Source of the DNA: Nitrospinota bacterium
GTDB lineage: Bacteria; Nitrospinota; Nitrospinia; Nitrospinales; VA-1
NCBI GenBank assembly: GCA_027619975.1
Contig: JAQCGX010000026.1
Span: 1-49,668 of the forward strand
Length of the DNA: 49,668 bases
Direction: 5' to 3'
Below the pieces are notes generated by a model that worked only from the letters and a program-made list of their open reading frames with translations, searched no databases and was not told the origin of the DNA. Below, one piece after another: positions 25,718 to 34,062 of this stretch. The translations under genes and the position numbers were made by a program. How positions within the stretch are numbered: the stretch's first letter is position 1; every line of letters begins with the position of its first letter.

Positions 25718-26437
25718 ATGGCATCGTTCTACATAAACCTCAATTTCGGAATCTACCTGGCCGTGTTCGGCTGGGCTCTGATCCGCAATTTCAACTTCAA
25801 CATCATTCTGGTGGGTTGTATTTATCTGGCCCCGTTGATTCCTCTCGGGCTGACCCCGGAAAATGCCGACCGTTTTCTTCTGGTGTCGTTTTTTAATACG
25901 ATTTTTGGCGTTATAGAATTGATAATTTTCGTTGTCACCGTAAAAAAAGAGGATGTGACTTTTAACCGGCCGTTTATCGAGCAATTGTTCGGTCACTCGC
26001 TACCCATCGGCGCGGCCCTGATCGGTTTGTCCTATGTTGCGCGAATGACCGCCATTCCCGTTGCCCCGGTCGAGTTGACTTTTATCCTGGCATTGTTTGT
26101 CGGGGGATCGTTGATGCGTGTGGCGGCGGTTTACCAGTTGGGGGCTTTGGCGTTTAAATTCGACATTGCCTTCAGGGATAAGCAGACTTTGAAAACCGAT
26201 CAGTTGTACGGTCTGATGCGGCATCCCTCCTACACGGCAATGATGATCGTCATCCTCGCCTTTGCCGTAACCACCCATTCCTGGCTGGCGGCCATTCCTG
26301 GCATATTGTCCGCCTGGTTCGGGTTTCAGTTTCGTATTCATCATGAAGAAAAAGCCCTGGCCGAACAATATGGCCCGGACTACGAGAACTTCCGCTCCAG
26401 AACGGGGATGTGGCTGCCAGGTGTTAGCAGAGGATAA
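25718..26437 (+). CDS. Isoprenylcysteine methyltransferase-like membrane protein
   Basis: A 239-residue integral membrane protein with about six helices. The C-terminal half is the ICMT/PEMT methyltransferase domain: GLMRHPSYTAMMIVI contains the RHPxY motif, and RIHHEEKALAEQYGPDYENFRSRTG is the standard ending (E-E-x-x-L near the SAM site). Such enzymes methylate lipids or small molecules in bacteria. The substrate is unknown. The N-terminal half is hydrophobic and unassigned. ATG 25718 is chosen over an in-frame TTG at 25706; both have weak ribosome binding sites. Confidence 0.8.
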   Translation: MASFYINLNFGIYLAVFGWALIRNFNFNIILVGCIYLAPLIPLGLTPENADRFLLVSFFNTIFGVIELIIFVVTVKKEDVTFNRPFIEQLFGHSLPIGAALIGLSYVARMTAIPVAPVELTFILALFVGGSLMRVAAVYQLGALAFKFDIAFRDKQTLKTDQLYGLMRHPSYTAMMIVILAFAVTTHSWLAAIPGILSAWFGFQFRIHHEEKALAEQYGPDYENFRSRTGMWLPGVSRG

Positions 26438-26619
26438 ATTATTTTTAACAAAAGCCGTTCAACCCCTCCATGAAGAAAAACGGTCCAGCCTTAAATCCAT
26501 TTTTCAATTTTTACACGACTTACTCAGAATCATCAGGGGAATAAAACATGAATGAGAAGGGTCTTACATTCAGGAGTTAGTTTAAGTTTAATCAACCAAT
26601 TAAAGTAGGGGGAAACGCC

Positions 26620-26769
26620 ATGAGCGCTCCATTTTTTGCCCATCATGGAATTCGATACTCTGCTGACCAGGCGGGTCAAAACAGGTTTCCGCAGGAATCC
26701 CTTTTTCATAAGATTTGGATCACTTCTCTTCTTGTTGTATTTTTTCTGGTCCTGCTTCTTTTTTTGTAG
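26620..26769 (+). CDS. 49-residue single-helix membrane protein
   Basis: From ATG 26620 the frame encodes 49 residues: a polar head (MSAPFFAHHGIRYSADQAGQ, then a short polar stretch to FHK) and a very hydrophobic C-terminal helix (WITSLLVVFFLVLLLFL) that runs to the stop. It is preceded by an excellent AGGGGGA ribosome binding site. A different frame covers the same bases but lacks such a signal and would run into the CBS gene. It lies 58 bases upstream of the CBS gene, on the same strand, so it may be part of a CBS-antiporter module. Its family is unknown to me. Confidence 0.6.
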   Translation: MSAPFFAHHGIRYSADQAGQNRFPQESLFHKIWITSLLVVFFLVLLLFL

Positions 26770-26827
26770 TTTTTTAAATTCGCCTGTTTGGTGCCATTTT
26801 ATAAATTTTCTTCAAGAGGTGATTGCT

Positions 26828-27229
26828 ATGAAGACCAAAAAGGCCTCGGAAATAATGACTAGGCCGGTGGTGGCCGTTAAGGAAAATGCCTCAGCCCGGG
26901 ATGTGGTTCTGCAATTAATCACAGGCCTTTTCAGCGGGATGCCGGTAACCAACGATGAGGGGGAGGTAGTCGGGATCATCACCGAAATGGATATTTTGGC
27001 GGCTGTCGATGATGGCAGAGAGCTTACCAGAACAACGGTCAAGGAGATAATGACTCGCGATGTCGCAAGGGCCAATCCCGAAACAACCGTTGAGGAACTC
27101 ATTAAAATTTTACGGGAATTTCACCTCATTCGGGTCCCAATCGTTAAAGATAATCGATTGGTCGGTATTGTTTCCAGGAGTGACATCCTGAGATGCCTTA
27201 TTGAACCTGAATTTGAAACGTATATGTGA
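26828..27229 (+). CDS. CBS-pair domain protein
   Basis: A 133-residue protein consisting of two CBS motifs: MTRPVVAVKENASARDVV...GMPVTNDEGEVVGIITEMDIL and EIMTRDVARANPETTVEEL...RVPIVKDNRLVGIVSRSDIL. A CBS pair forms a Bateman module that binds adenine nucleotides. With no other domain it probably regulates a partner. The next gene is a CPA2 antiporter, a plausible target by context only. ATG 26828 follows AGAGGTGATT; a longer upstream frame overlaps the 49-residue gene and is rejected. Confidence 0.85.
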   Translation: MKTKKASEIMTRPVVAVKENASARDVVLQLITGLFSGMPVTNDEGEVVGIITEMDILAAVDDGRELTRTTVKEIMTRDVARANPETTVEELIKILREFHLIRVPIVKDNRLVGIVSRSDILRCLIEPEFETYM

Positions 27230-27393
27230 TCCTCCATCCCTTCTGGAAGAAGCGCCGCTTATAAGTCAGAATTGGCAGTGCTGAGCCTTACCCTTTTTCT
27301 TTGTCATTCGGTCGAAAATGGCATATCAATACTTGGAAAAGGTAGCGTGGTTGGTCGCCGGCCAAATTTTTTCTGATTGATTGAAAGTCGAAA

Positions 27394-28596
27394 ATGGACC
27401 CTGTATTCAAGCATCTCTTGATTCTGATGGTGGTGGTATGGACCGTGGCGGTGGTTCTGCGCCGCATTGGTCTGCCCACCATTTTTGGCGAGTTGGTTGC
27501 GGGGGTGACTTTAGGCCCTGCGGTTCTGGGCTGGGTGCAACCCAATGAGATCATAGAAGTTCTGGCCCAGATGGGGATTTTCTTTCTGATGCTCCATGCG
27601 GGCGTCACCACGGAACCGAGGGAATTTTTTAAAGCGGTAAAAAGTTCTATCGGTGTGGCGGTGGTGGGCGCGCTGGTTCCTTTTGCGGTGAGTTTCTCCG
27701 TCGCCAGGGCTTTTGGCCTTTCAATAGAACCGGCGGTGTTCGTGGGTCTCACCATGACGGCAACGGCTGTGGTCGTGACCCTGAAAATTTTTCAGGACCT
27801 TAACCTGCATAAGACCCGCCTGTCTCGCCTGGTGGTTGCTGTGTCCGTCGTCGATGCCATGCTGACCCTCCTCATTTTCAGCATCGTGATAAGCATTTTC
27901 AATGGAAAATCCATAAATGCCGAAGATATTCTTATCATCGTCGCCAAGGTGGTAGGTTTTTTCGGGTTGGTGATAGTTACTGGAAAATGGTTTTACCCAT
28001 TCTTCAAGCATCCTTTTCGGCACCGCGAGGGCAAGGGGTTCACCTTCGTTCTCATCCTGGGCCTCACTTTTGGATTGCTGGCTGAGGCCATCGGCCTGCA
28101 CATGATACTTGGGGCCTATATGGCGGGCCTTTTCTTCCGCGAAGAGGTCGCTCACAAAATCCTGATCGAAAAAGTTGAAGACCGGCTTTACGGGATCGCC
28201 TATTCTTTCCTGGGCCCCATTTTTTTCATATCGCTGGGTTTCCATGTGACCTTTGATGCGCTTCAAGGGCAGGGGTTGGGGTTTGTGCTGGCGCTCACCT
28301 CGGCATGCGCTGTGGGCCAGATTGTCAGCGCCGGAGGCATGGCCCGCAGGGAAGGGTTTTCCTGGTTAGAATCCCTGACCGTCGGCGTGGGAATGATGGG
28401 GCGGGCTGAGATGGCTTTCGTTCTTGCCGCCCTCGGGCTCAGCATGAATGCGATCAGCGAAGACGTGTTTTCTATCCTTATCTTCGTCACCTTCCTGATG
28501 AACATGCTGGCCATCATCGGTCTCAAGGTGTGTGCCATCTACCTGAAAAAGGAAGGTCTTGCAGGGGACGATAAAATACTTGAGGGAATCGGATAG
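27394..28596 (+). CDS. CPA2-family monovalent cation:proton antiporter
   Basis: A 400-residue, roughly 12-helix membrane protein of the KefB/NapA type. Family marks: GLPTIFGELVAGVTLGPAVLGW, the discontinuous helix region TMTATAVVVTLKIFQDL, the buried acidic AVSVVDAMLTLLIFSIV and GMMGRAEMAFVLAALG near the end. It has no C-terminal TrkA-N/C domain, unlike KefB/KefC, so it is the short form (Na+ or K+/H+ exchange). The CBS gene and the 49-residue membrane gene precede it in the same direction. Confidence 0.9.
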   Translation: MDPVFKHLLILMVVVWTVAVVLRRIGLPTIFGELVAGVTLGPAVLGWVQPNEIIEVLAQMGIFFLMLHAGVTTEPREFFKAVKSSIGVAVVGALVPFAVSFSVARAFGLSIEPAVFVGLTMTATAVVVTLKIFQDLNLHKTRLSRLVVAVSVVDAMLTLLIFSIVISIFNGKSINAEDILIIVAKVVGFFGLVIVTGKWFYPFFKHPFRHREGKGFTFVLILGLTFGLLAEAIGLHMILGAYMAGLFFREEVAHKILIEKVEDRLYGIAYSFLGPIFFISLGFHVTFDALQGQGLGFVLALTSACAVGQIVSAGGMARREGFSWLESLTVGVGMMGRAEMAFVLAALGLSMNAISEDVFSILIFVTFLMNMLAIIGLKVCAIYLKKEGLAGDDKILEGIG

Positions 28597-28629
28597 GCGG
28601 CGATGTCGAGAGAGTTATTTGGTTCCCTC

Positions 28630-28641
28630 CCACTTAAGTGG
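28630..28641. repeat. 12-base perfect palindrome between converging genes
   Basis: CCACTTAAGTGG, between the antiporter end and the leftward membrane gene whose stop starts at 28642. No T-run follows in either direction, so it is not a typical terminator. Confidence 0.5.
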
Positions 28642-29052
28642 TCAGGAGCCTAACACCGCAAGAAATTCTTCCGACTGAAAATAATCGGCGAGCAAAAGGA
28701 TCAGGATCAGGTAGCTGTAACTGGCAAAATAAAACAGCGGCTTGTTGATTGTTATGCCGGCATACTTTTTGTTTCCCGGTTGGCTGAAGGATTGGATGCG
28801 AAAATAATTGGCTATAGCCGCGATGAAAAACAGGATAAAAAACTGATAATGCAAAATGGCCATCAACCCTGCGGATGGCACTGCCACAGCAAACATGACG
28901 GGTATTTTTATAACGCTATTTTTGGTAATATCATCGAGCACGTTCAGGGCGGCCTGATAACACACAAGATAAAACAGGCCCGATAGTGCGAGCCAGATCA
29001 GGAAGGATGCAACGCCTGCTCCTCCGGGGATATCGTCGAGTCCAAGAATCAT
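28642..29052 (-). CDS. Membrane protein of unknown function (about 136 aa)
   Basis: Four hydrophobic segments are visible (near SFLIWLALSGLFYLV, IPVMFAVAVPSAGLMAIL, FILFFIAAIANYF and YFASYSYLILILLLA), making an integral membrane protein similar in style to Yip1/DUF-type four-helix proteins. I cannot assign a family. ATG 29052 is taken as the start; a TTG at 29088 would add 12 residues, and neither has a clear ribosome binding site. It is divergent from the yraN gene. Confidence 0.6.
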   Translation of the reverse strand: MILGLDDIPGGAGVASFLIWLALSGLFYLVCYQAALNVLDDITKNSVIKIPVMFAVAVPSAGLMAILHYQFFILFFIAAIANYFRIQSFSQPGNKKYAGITINKPLFYFASYSYLILILLLADYFQSEEFLAVLGS

Positions 29053-29105
29053 GCGCGAAATAGTAGCAGGCGAAGAGGGGAGAGGCAAACGGGATTTAAA
29101 ACTCT

Positions 29106-29477
29106 ATGACCAAAAAACGTCTGGATTTTGGCAAAAAAGGTGAACAGGCCGCCGCCTCTTTTTTGAAGAAGCAGGGCTACCGCATTTTGAAGAAAAATTT
29201 TAGCGTCTCTATCGGGGAAATTGATCTCATCGCCGAGCACAAAGATGTGCTGGTTTTCATCGAGGTCAAATCGCGCACGGATCATTCCTTCGGTCATCCT
29301 TCCATGGCCGTAACTCGGGCAAAGCAGAAAAAGATCGTGCAAACCGCGCAAGTCTTCCTCATGAAGCATCCCATCAAAGGCCGGCAAGTTCGTTTTGACG
29401 TGGTTTCCATCCTGCCCGGTAAGGAAGATCCGGATTCGTTGCGGGTTGAAGTGCTTCAGGATGCTTTCCGTGTATAA
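29106..29477 (+). CDS. YraN/UPF0102-family endonuclease-like protein
   Basis: A 123-residue protein with the UPF0102 signature FGKKGEQAAASFLKKQGYRIL, IGEIDLIAEH (the D-x-E-x-K-type nuclease acidic residue) and VFIEVKSRTDHSFG (E-x-K). The fold is that of Holliday-junction-resolvase/restriction-like nucleases, but its in vivo role is not established. The length is standard. Confidence 0.9.
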   Translation: MTKKRLDFGKKGEQAAASFLKKQGYRILKKNFSVSIGEIDLIAEHKDVLVFIEVKSRTDHSFGHPSMAVTRAKQKKIVQTAQVFLMKHPIKGRQVRFDVVSILPGKEDPDSLRVEVLQDAFRV

Positions 29478-29740
29478 ATAATTATTCGCTATTGCAATAT
29501 TTAGAGGTGATGGAACTTTTCCATTCCGCCTAGGCTGTTTTTAAAAATGTGGGCAATGAGATGATGGGGCGGCAAAATAAATCTTTCTCAGGCTTTATTC
29601 CTCTAATAACTGAAAAAGGCAGTAATTGAGCTTATTTCCAGTGGGCTTGGAGTATTTGTTTAGATAAAGTGCTATAAACTTGCATTTGATCAAAGAAGTC
29701 ATAATTTGTACCCATTAAATAATTTTAGGAGATTGCCATC
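29478..29740. other. Gap before the Nfu gene
   Basis: About 260 bases of AT-rich sequence without a supported gene. It ends in the strong TAGGAGATT ribosome binding site of the Nfu gene. No clear promoter could be chosen. Confidence 0.4.
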
Positions 29741-30538
29741 GTGTCTCTGGTGAAAAAATTAAAGAATATTTTTGCGGGAAGCGAACCCGCCATAGATGAG
29801 AGCAATTCCACCCCTACGGTGGATACGGAGGTCAGTGCTTCCGCGGCCCCTGTGGAAACTGCCGATGTGCCGGCCAATTTTCCAAATCTGCCCAAGGAAC
29901 GCCGGGTGATCAAGGCTTCTATCATTGACGGAAATGCGAATTCTCAGCCGTCGAGTGAAATTCTAATTAAAGCGCAACCGTCCGTCACAGGAGACCAATG
30001 CGTTTTTATGGTGAACCGAACGCTGATGGAAGGACATTCCTGGTTTTTTGCAAGTTTTGAACATGCGGCGGAATCGACTTTGGCTGAGGCGTTATTCAGC
30101 CTCGATGACGTGGAAACAGTGCTGGTTCTGGAGTCCACTCTTACAGTGACGCGCAAGGATAAAACCATTGTCGACTGGCGACCTCTCGCTGGGGATGTGG
30201 GAACGGCAGTGCGCGGGGTTCTGGAGCAGGGCGGCGCGTTGATTGCTGAAAAAATTATCAAGGAATTGCCTACGGAAGAGTCCATCCGTGAAGGCATCCA
30301 AAAAGTGATCGATGCGGAGGTCAATCCGGGAGTCGCCGGACATGGAGGCAATGTCACTTTACTGGACGTGAAGGGAAACACTGTGACCATTAAGATGGGA
30401 GGCGGTTGTCAGGGATGCAGTGCCGCAGACTTGACTCTCAAACAGGGGATTCACACCTCTTTTCGTAACGCGGTTCCAAAGGTGGGGGCGATTCTGGATG
30501 AAACGGATCACTCCGCTGGCGTGAACCCTTATTTTTAA
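29741..30538 (+). CDS. Nfu-type Fe-S scaffold/carrier protein
   Basis: A 265-residue protein. Residues 1-55 are an acidic low-complexity head; about 75-145 is an Nfu_N-like domain (MVNRTLMEGHSWFFASFEHAA...VLVLESTLTVTRKD); and about 185-255 is the NifU C-terminal domain with the cluster cysteines CxxC (MGGGCQGCSAADLTL). Nfu proteins pass 4Fe-4S clusters to target enzymes. The gene starts with GTG at 29741 after TAGGAGATT. Nfu with Nfu_N is common across bacteria; the acidic head is unusual. Confidence 0.88.
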   Translation: MSLVKKLKNIFAGSEPAIDESNSTPTVDTEVSASAAPVETADVPANFPNLPKERRVIKASIIDGNANSQPSSEILIKAQPSVTGDQCVFMVNRTLMEGHSWFFASFEHAAESTLAEALFSLDDVETVLVLESTLTVTRKDKTIVDWRPLAGDVGTAVRGVLEQGGALIAEKIIKELPTEESIREGIQKVIDAEVNPGVAGHGGNVTLLDVKGNTVTIKMGGGCQGCSAADLTLKQGIHTSFRNAVPKVGAILDETDHSAGVNPYF

Positions 30539-30640
30539 TTGCCGCTACAGGAAGGCAAACTCAGCATCAATAGGATTTTGTTAGCTATAAATCCATAATA
30601 CAATAATATCTCCTCCAGCGGTACGCTGGTGAAATGAACC

Positions 30641-30985
30641 ATGCCTAAATTGAATAATTTTAAGGTAAAAATCGAAACGGGGGATCAGGGAACGCAGGGA
30701 CCCGTGCAGTTCAATATCAATAATCACACCTTACCCTTTGAAAACCCCACGGGTGAAACTGGGGCGGGGGGTGTTTTTGAGGGCGGATTTAATGTCAACA
30801 GTTTTGCCCACAGTTTGACCCTGGTAGGTCCTCAGGAGGGCCAATGGCATATCAAAAGGGTCCAGGTCGATTTCGATTGTGAAAGCGTGAAACCGTACTC
30901 TGTGACCTTTGGCGAAGTGACACTCGATGATGCCAGTCAGTTGGATATCTGGCAGGACCCGCCTCTGCCCACGTTTGACGTTTAG
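30641..30985 (+). CDS. Hypothetical beta-rich protein (114 aa)
   Basis: A soluble 114-residue protein with no signal peptide. It is rich in glycine, asparagine and aromatic residues (GDQGTQGPVQFNINNH, GAGGVFEGGFNVN), suggesting beta structure. I recognise no family. It sits 102 bases after the Nfu gene on the same strand and its stop is only 3 bases from the stop of the converging DUF3108 gene. An annotation beyond hypothetical is not justified. Confidence 0.55.
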   Translation: MPKLNNFKVKIETGDQGTQGPVQFNINNHTLPFENPTGETGAGGVFEGGFNVNSFAHSLTLVGPQEGQWHIKRVQVDFDCESVKPYSVTFGEVTLDDASQLDIWQDPPLPTFDV

Positions 30986-30988
30986 GTG

Positions 30989-31942
30989 TTACTGCAGGGT
31001 GGGTAAGAAGGTGGATGCAGGAGTGATTCCGGTTCTTTCCGAACGCTGATCAATTCGTTCTTTGAAGGTGACATGAAGGTCGCCAAGAAAGATATAATCT
31101 TTTACCGTGGATTCGATGGGAATAAAGTGATTGGAAGCCCAGAGCCGAATTATTCCTGATTCGGTATTAAAAATACTTTTGGGGACCACGATATCGACCA
31201 GAAGATCCTCTCCCGATTTACTTCCTCCTGCTTTCCTGACGTTATTTTCCTCCCCATTATCTCTTACATGGATGGTAATTTCATCGAAACCTTTCTCGGG
31301 TATGGTTTTGATGGTGTACTTTTCTCCTTTGCGGATGAGGCCGTAGACCCCATTGCGAAAATTATAAAAGGCGGTCAGTACATCGTCAAAATTGGTTTCC
31401 GGCGGGATTTTCTCTTTCTCTGATTCTTCTAAGTCTCCATTTTTGTATTGCGACCACTGGTGTTCCCGTGTTTGATAGTCAAAAAAATGGTCCGCCCTTT
31501 CTACATTGCCGCCTTCAATGACTTTTCTCATAAACTTTTTGGCGCGGACCCGCTTGCCTCCATCGATAATTTCAAAGTTGGCTTGATAAATGTGACGCCG
31601 GTAAGCGGTGAAAAATCCGACAAATCCTTTGGTTTGGGCATCCAGATAAGCATAATAAACGCCATTTTTTTCATAAAATCCTACATAGGCCGTGGCGGCA
31701 TTTTCAAACCATAAAAAGCTGATATCAAAATACAGGGTTTCTCCAACGAATCGCCGAATATCCCCCTCTGGTTGGAAAGAGGCATATTGTCCATAAGGTA
31801 GAGAATTCTTTGGGTTGGATTGAGCTTCAAAGGGAAAGCGGATAATAAAAAATAACAAAAGAATACTGAACCCTGCGGCAAGGATTTTTTTCCCTGAAGC
31901 CAGTCGAAAGAAAGAGATTGTTTGACTAAACAATTGAAACAT
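30989..31942 (-). CDS. DUF3108 domain secreted/periplasmic protein
   Basis: A 317-residue protein with an N-terminal signal or anchor segment (about 17-35, KKILAAGFSILLLFFIIRF) and a beta-rich DUF3108 domain: GETLYFDISFLWFENAATAYVGF, FDYQTREH and the typical NFDDVLTAFYNFRNG. The family is widespread in Gram-negatives, periplasmic or outer-membrane linked, with no assigned biochemical role. Divergent from clpS with a 130-base promoter region between. Confidence 0.85.
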   Translation of the reverse strand: MFQLFSQTISFFRLASGKKILAAGFSILLLFFIIRFPFEAQSNPKNSLPYGQYASFQPEGDIRRFVGETLYFDISFLWFENAATAYVGFYEKNGVYYAYLDAQTKGFVGFFTAYRRHIYQANFEIIDGGKRVRAKKFMRKVIEGGNVERADHFFDYQTREHQWSQYKNGDLEESEKEKIPPETNFDDVLTAFYNFRNGVYGLIRKGEKYTIKTIPEKGFDEITIHVRDNGEENNVRKAGGSKSGEDLLVDIVVPKSIFNTESGIIRLWASNHFIPIESTVKDYIFLGDLHVTFKERIDQRSERTGITPASTFLPTLQ

Positions 31943-31996
31943 AATAAGTTTATTGTAAAAATAACAAAATATTTGAAAATCTTATTTAGACCCACT

Positions 31997-32011
31997 ACTA
32001 TATTTTATAGT
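31997..32011. promoter_or_regulatory. ACTATA-TTT-TATAGT palindrome between divergent genes
   Basis: A perfect 6-base inverted repeat in the gap between the DUF3108 gene and clpS. TATAGT could serve as -10 for clpS while the dyad could bind a regulator. Confidence 0.3.
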
Positions 32012-32071
32012 ATAAACAGGGTTCCGACAGAATTTTGATAAGAAAGCAGATTTATTTTAAACAGGTCGTCT

Positions 32072-32395
32072 ATGACAACAGAAACATTACCATTTGCTCC
32101 AGGCATTGACGAAGAAACGGGTCGTTCCACCGATAGAGCGTACCTCCCACAGTATAACGTTATTATGTGGAATGACGAAACCACCACCATGGAATTCGTC
32201 GTTCGTGTTTTGGTCAACCTGTTCAGCAAAAGTTACGAAACAGCGGAAGAGTTGATGTATGAGATTCATCATAAGGGATCATCTCGTGTCGCAACCATGC
32301 CTTTGGAACAGGCGGAGTTTAAAGTGGAGCAGGTTCACATGGCCGCTTCAATGGAACAATTCCCCTTTACCTGCACGATAGAACCCGCCTCCTAG
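32072..32395 (+). CDS. clpS: ATP-dependent Clp protease adaptor ClpS
   Basis: A 107-residue protein with the ClpS core YNVIMWNDETTTMEFVVRVL (N-degron binding NDxxTxx motif) and the GSSRVATMPLEQAEFKVEQVH segment. ClpS binds proteins with N-terminal destabilising residues and delivers them to ClpA in the cytosol. Its usual partner clpA is not adjacent. Length and motif order are normal. It converges on citrate synthase. Confidence 0.94.
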   Translation: MTTETLPFAPGIDEETGRSTDRAYLPQYNVIMWNDETTTMEFVVRVLVNLFSKSYETAEELMYEIHHKGSSRVATMPLEQAEFKVEQVHMAASMEQFPFTCTIEPAS

Positions 32396-32415
32396 AGTTT
32401 CCTTTTCCGACGTTT

Positions 32416-33705
32416 TCATTTTCTTTGTTCAATTGGGAGGTAATCCCGTTGAGCATGGCCTTTGTATATTTGACGGGGACGCCCGATCTTAAAACTTTTG
32501 TCTTCCTGTAATTCCTTCCATTGGGCGATCCAGCCCGGCAACCGTCCCATTGCGAATAGCACCGGGAACATATTAACGGGAAAGTTCAGGGCTTTATAAA
32601 TGATTCCAGAATAAAAATCCACGTTGGGATAGAGTTTCTTTTCCACAAAATATTCATCCTTGGTGGCGATCTCTTCCAGTTCAAGGGCAATTTCCAGCAA
32701 GGGTTCCTTGGTTCCCAGTTTCTTCAGAATTTCATGGGCCAGTGTTTTTATGATCCGGCTTCGCGGGTCGAAGTTTTTATAGACGCGGTGGCCGAATCCC
32801 ATGAGACGAAAAGAATCCTCCGGGTCCTTGGCTCGCTGAATATATTTTTGAACTCCACCCTCTCCATCATGAATTTCCTGAAGCATTTCGATCACCGCCT
32901 GGTTCGCGCCTCCATGCAGGGGGCCCCAAAGAGCGTATATCCCTGCGGAAACGGAGGCAAACAGATTGCACATGGAACTGCCCACCAGTCGCACGGTGCT
33001 GGTGGAACAGTTTTGTTCATGGTCGGCATGCACGATCAATAAAACGTCCAGAGCTTTTGCGGCCAGAGGGTCTACTTCGTAAGGCTCACAGGGAGTGGAG
33101 AACATCATTTTTAAAAAATTAGTGGTGTAGTCCAGAGAGTTGTCCGGATAGGGCAGGGGCTGGCCGATGGACTTTTTATAACTGTATGCGGCTATTGTAG
33201 GTAATTTTGCGATGAGACGATGGATGGTGATTTCAATTTCCCGTTCATCCCGAACGTTCAACTGGTTTTCGTAAAATGTTGCCAGGGAACCGACCACGGC
33301 GCTGGTTACGGCCATGGGATGCGGGTTGTTGGGGAATCCGTCGTAAAAATTCTTCATGGATTCGTGCAGCATGGAATGATGGGTGATGTGAAAATTAAAA
33401 TCATCCAGTTCTCTTTGAGTGGGCAGGTCTCCATAAATTAAAAGATAAGCGGTTTCCAGGAAGGTGCTTTTTTCCGCCAGTTGTTCGATAGGAATGCCCC
33501 GGTGCAATAAAATCCCCTGATTGCCTTCCAGAAAGGTGATGTTGCTCTCGCAAGACCCGGTGCTGAGAAATCCTGGGTCCAGGGTGATCAGACCCGTATC
33601 CGAACGCAGGGTTGAAATATCGAAAGCTTTTTCTCCGCAGGTTCCTTCTACTACTGGAAACTCATAGGTCTTTCCCTGATAGGTGAGCTTGACGGTTTCT
33701 ACCAT
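32416..33705 (-). CDS. gltA: Citrate synthase
   Basis: A 429-residue type II citrate synthase. The conserved catalytic motifs are visible: the first active histidine in ALWGPLHGGANQAVI, the second in RLMGFGHRVYKNFDPR, and VDFYSGIIYKALN around the catalytic aspartate. It makes citrate from oxaloacetate and acetyl-CoA. The length matches the NADH-sensitive hexameric type found in Gram-negatives, with the N-terminal beta domain present (VKLTYQGKTYEFP...STLRSDTGLITLDPGF). Single gene, 5' end facing the symporter gene. Confidence 0.97.
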   Translation of the reverse strand: MVETVKLTYQGKTYEFPVVEGTCGEKAFDISTLRSDTGLITLDPGFLSTGSCESNITFLEGNQGILLHRGIPIEQLAEKSTFLETAYLLIYGDLPTQRELDDFNFHITHHSMLHESMKNFYDGFPNNPHPMAVTSAVVGSLATFYENQLNVRDEREIEITIHRLIAKLPTIAAYSYKKSIGQPLPYPDNSLDYTTNFLKMMFSTPCEPYEVDPLAAKALDVLLIVHADHEQNCSTSTVRLVGSSMCNLFASVSAGIYALWGPLHGGANQAVIEMLQEIHDGEGGVQKYIQRAKDPEDSFRLMGFGHRVYKNFDPRSRIIKTLAHEILKKLGTKEPLLEIALELEEIATKDEYFVEKKLYPNVDFYSGIIYKALNFPVNMFPVLFAMGRLPGWIAQWKELQEDKSFKIGRPRQIYKGHAQRDYLPIEQRK

Positions 33706-34062
33706 GATTTACCTCTCAATTGGTGGGCGACTGGATAAAACTTTAGCACGTCTTTCTTGCTTATTTCAAAGATACTTTTGCTCATCCGAAATGTTCCGCA
33801 TCTAATTAAAGTAAGGGGGAACTTACTAATTCAGGAATCACTAAGCCTTGTCCGCATTGAGAAATTGTTTTACGATACCTGCTTTCGTAGCGCTAAAAAA
33901 TTTATCTTACGATAGGTTTGGAAATTGTTAATTGTCTTTCAAAAAAATTGTGATTAACCCTTTGCCTCTTGCATGCCGAAAAATTAAGAGAATGGTTTTA
34001 CCCTGTTAGCCTTTAGCCCCTGCAAGTATTCAGTCCTTTAAAGAGAAATGGCATAATTCAAA
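33706..34062. other. Divergent promoter region of citrate synthase and symporter
   Basis: About 360 bases without a gene. TTACGATA occurs at 33870-33877 and 33907-33914, and GAAATTGTT at 33861-33869 and 33921-33929; these direct repeats could be regulator sites. No clear promoter boxes can be singled out. Confidence 0.35.

Noticed and set aside
26636-27229. A longer CBS protein of 197 residues starting upstream
   Set aside because: The added region overlaps the 49-residue gene in another frame, has no ribosome binding site and is not part of the CBS fold; ATG 26828 has a good site.
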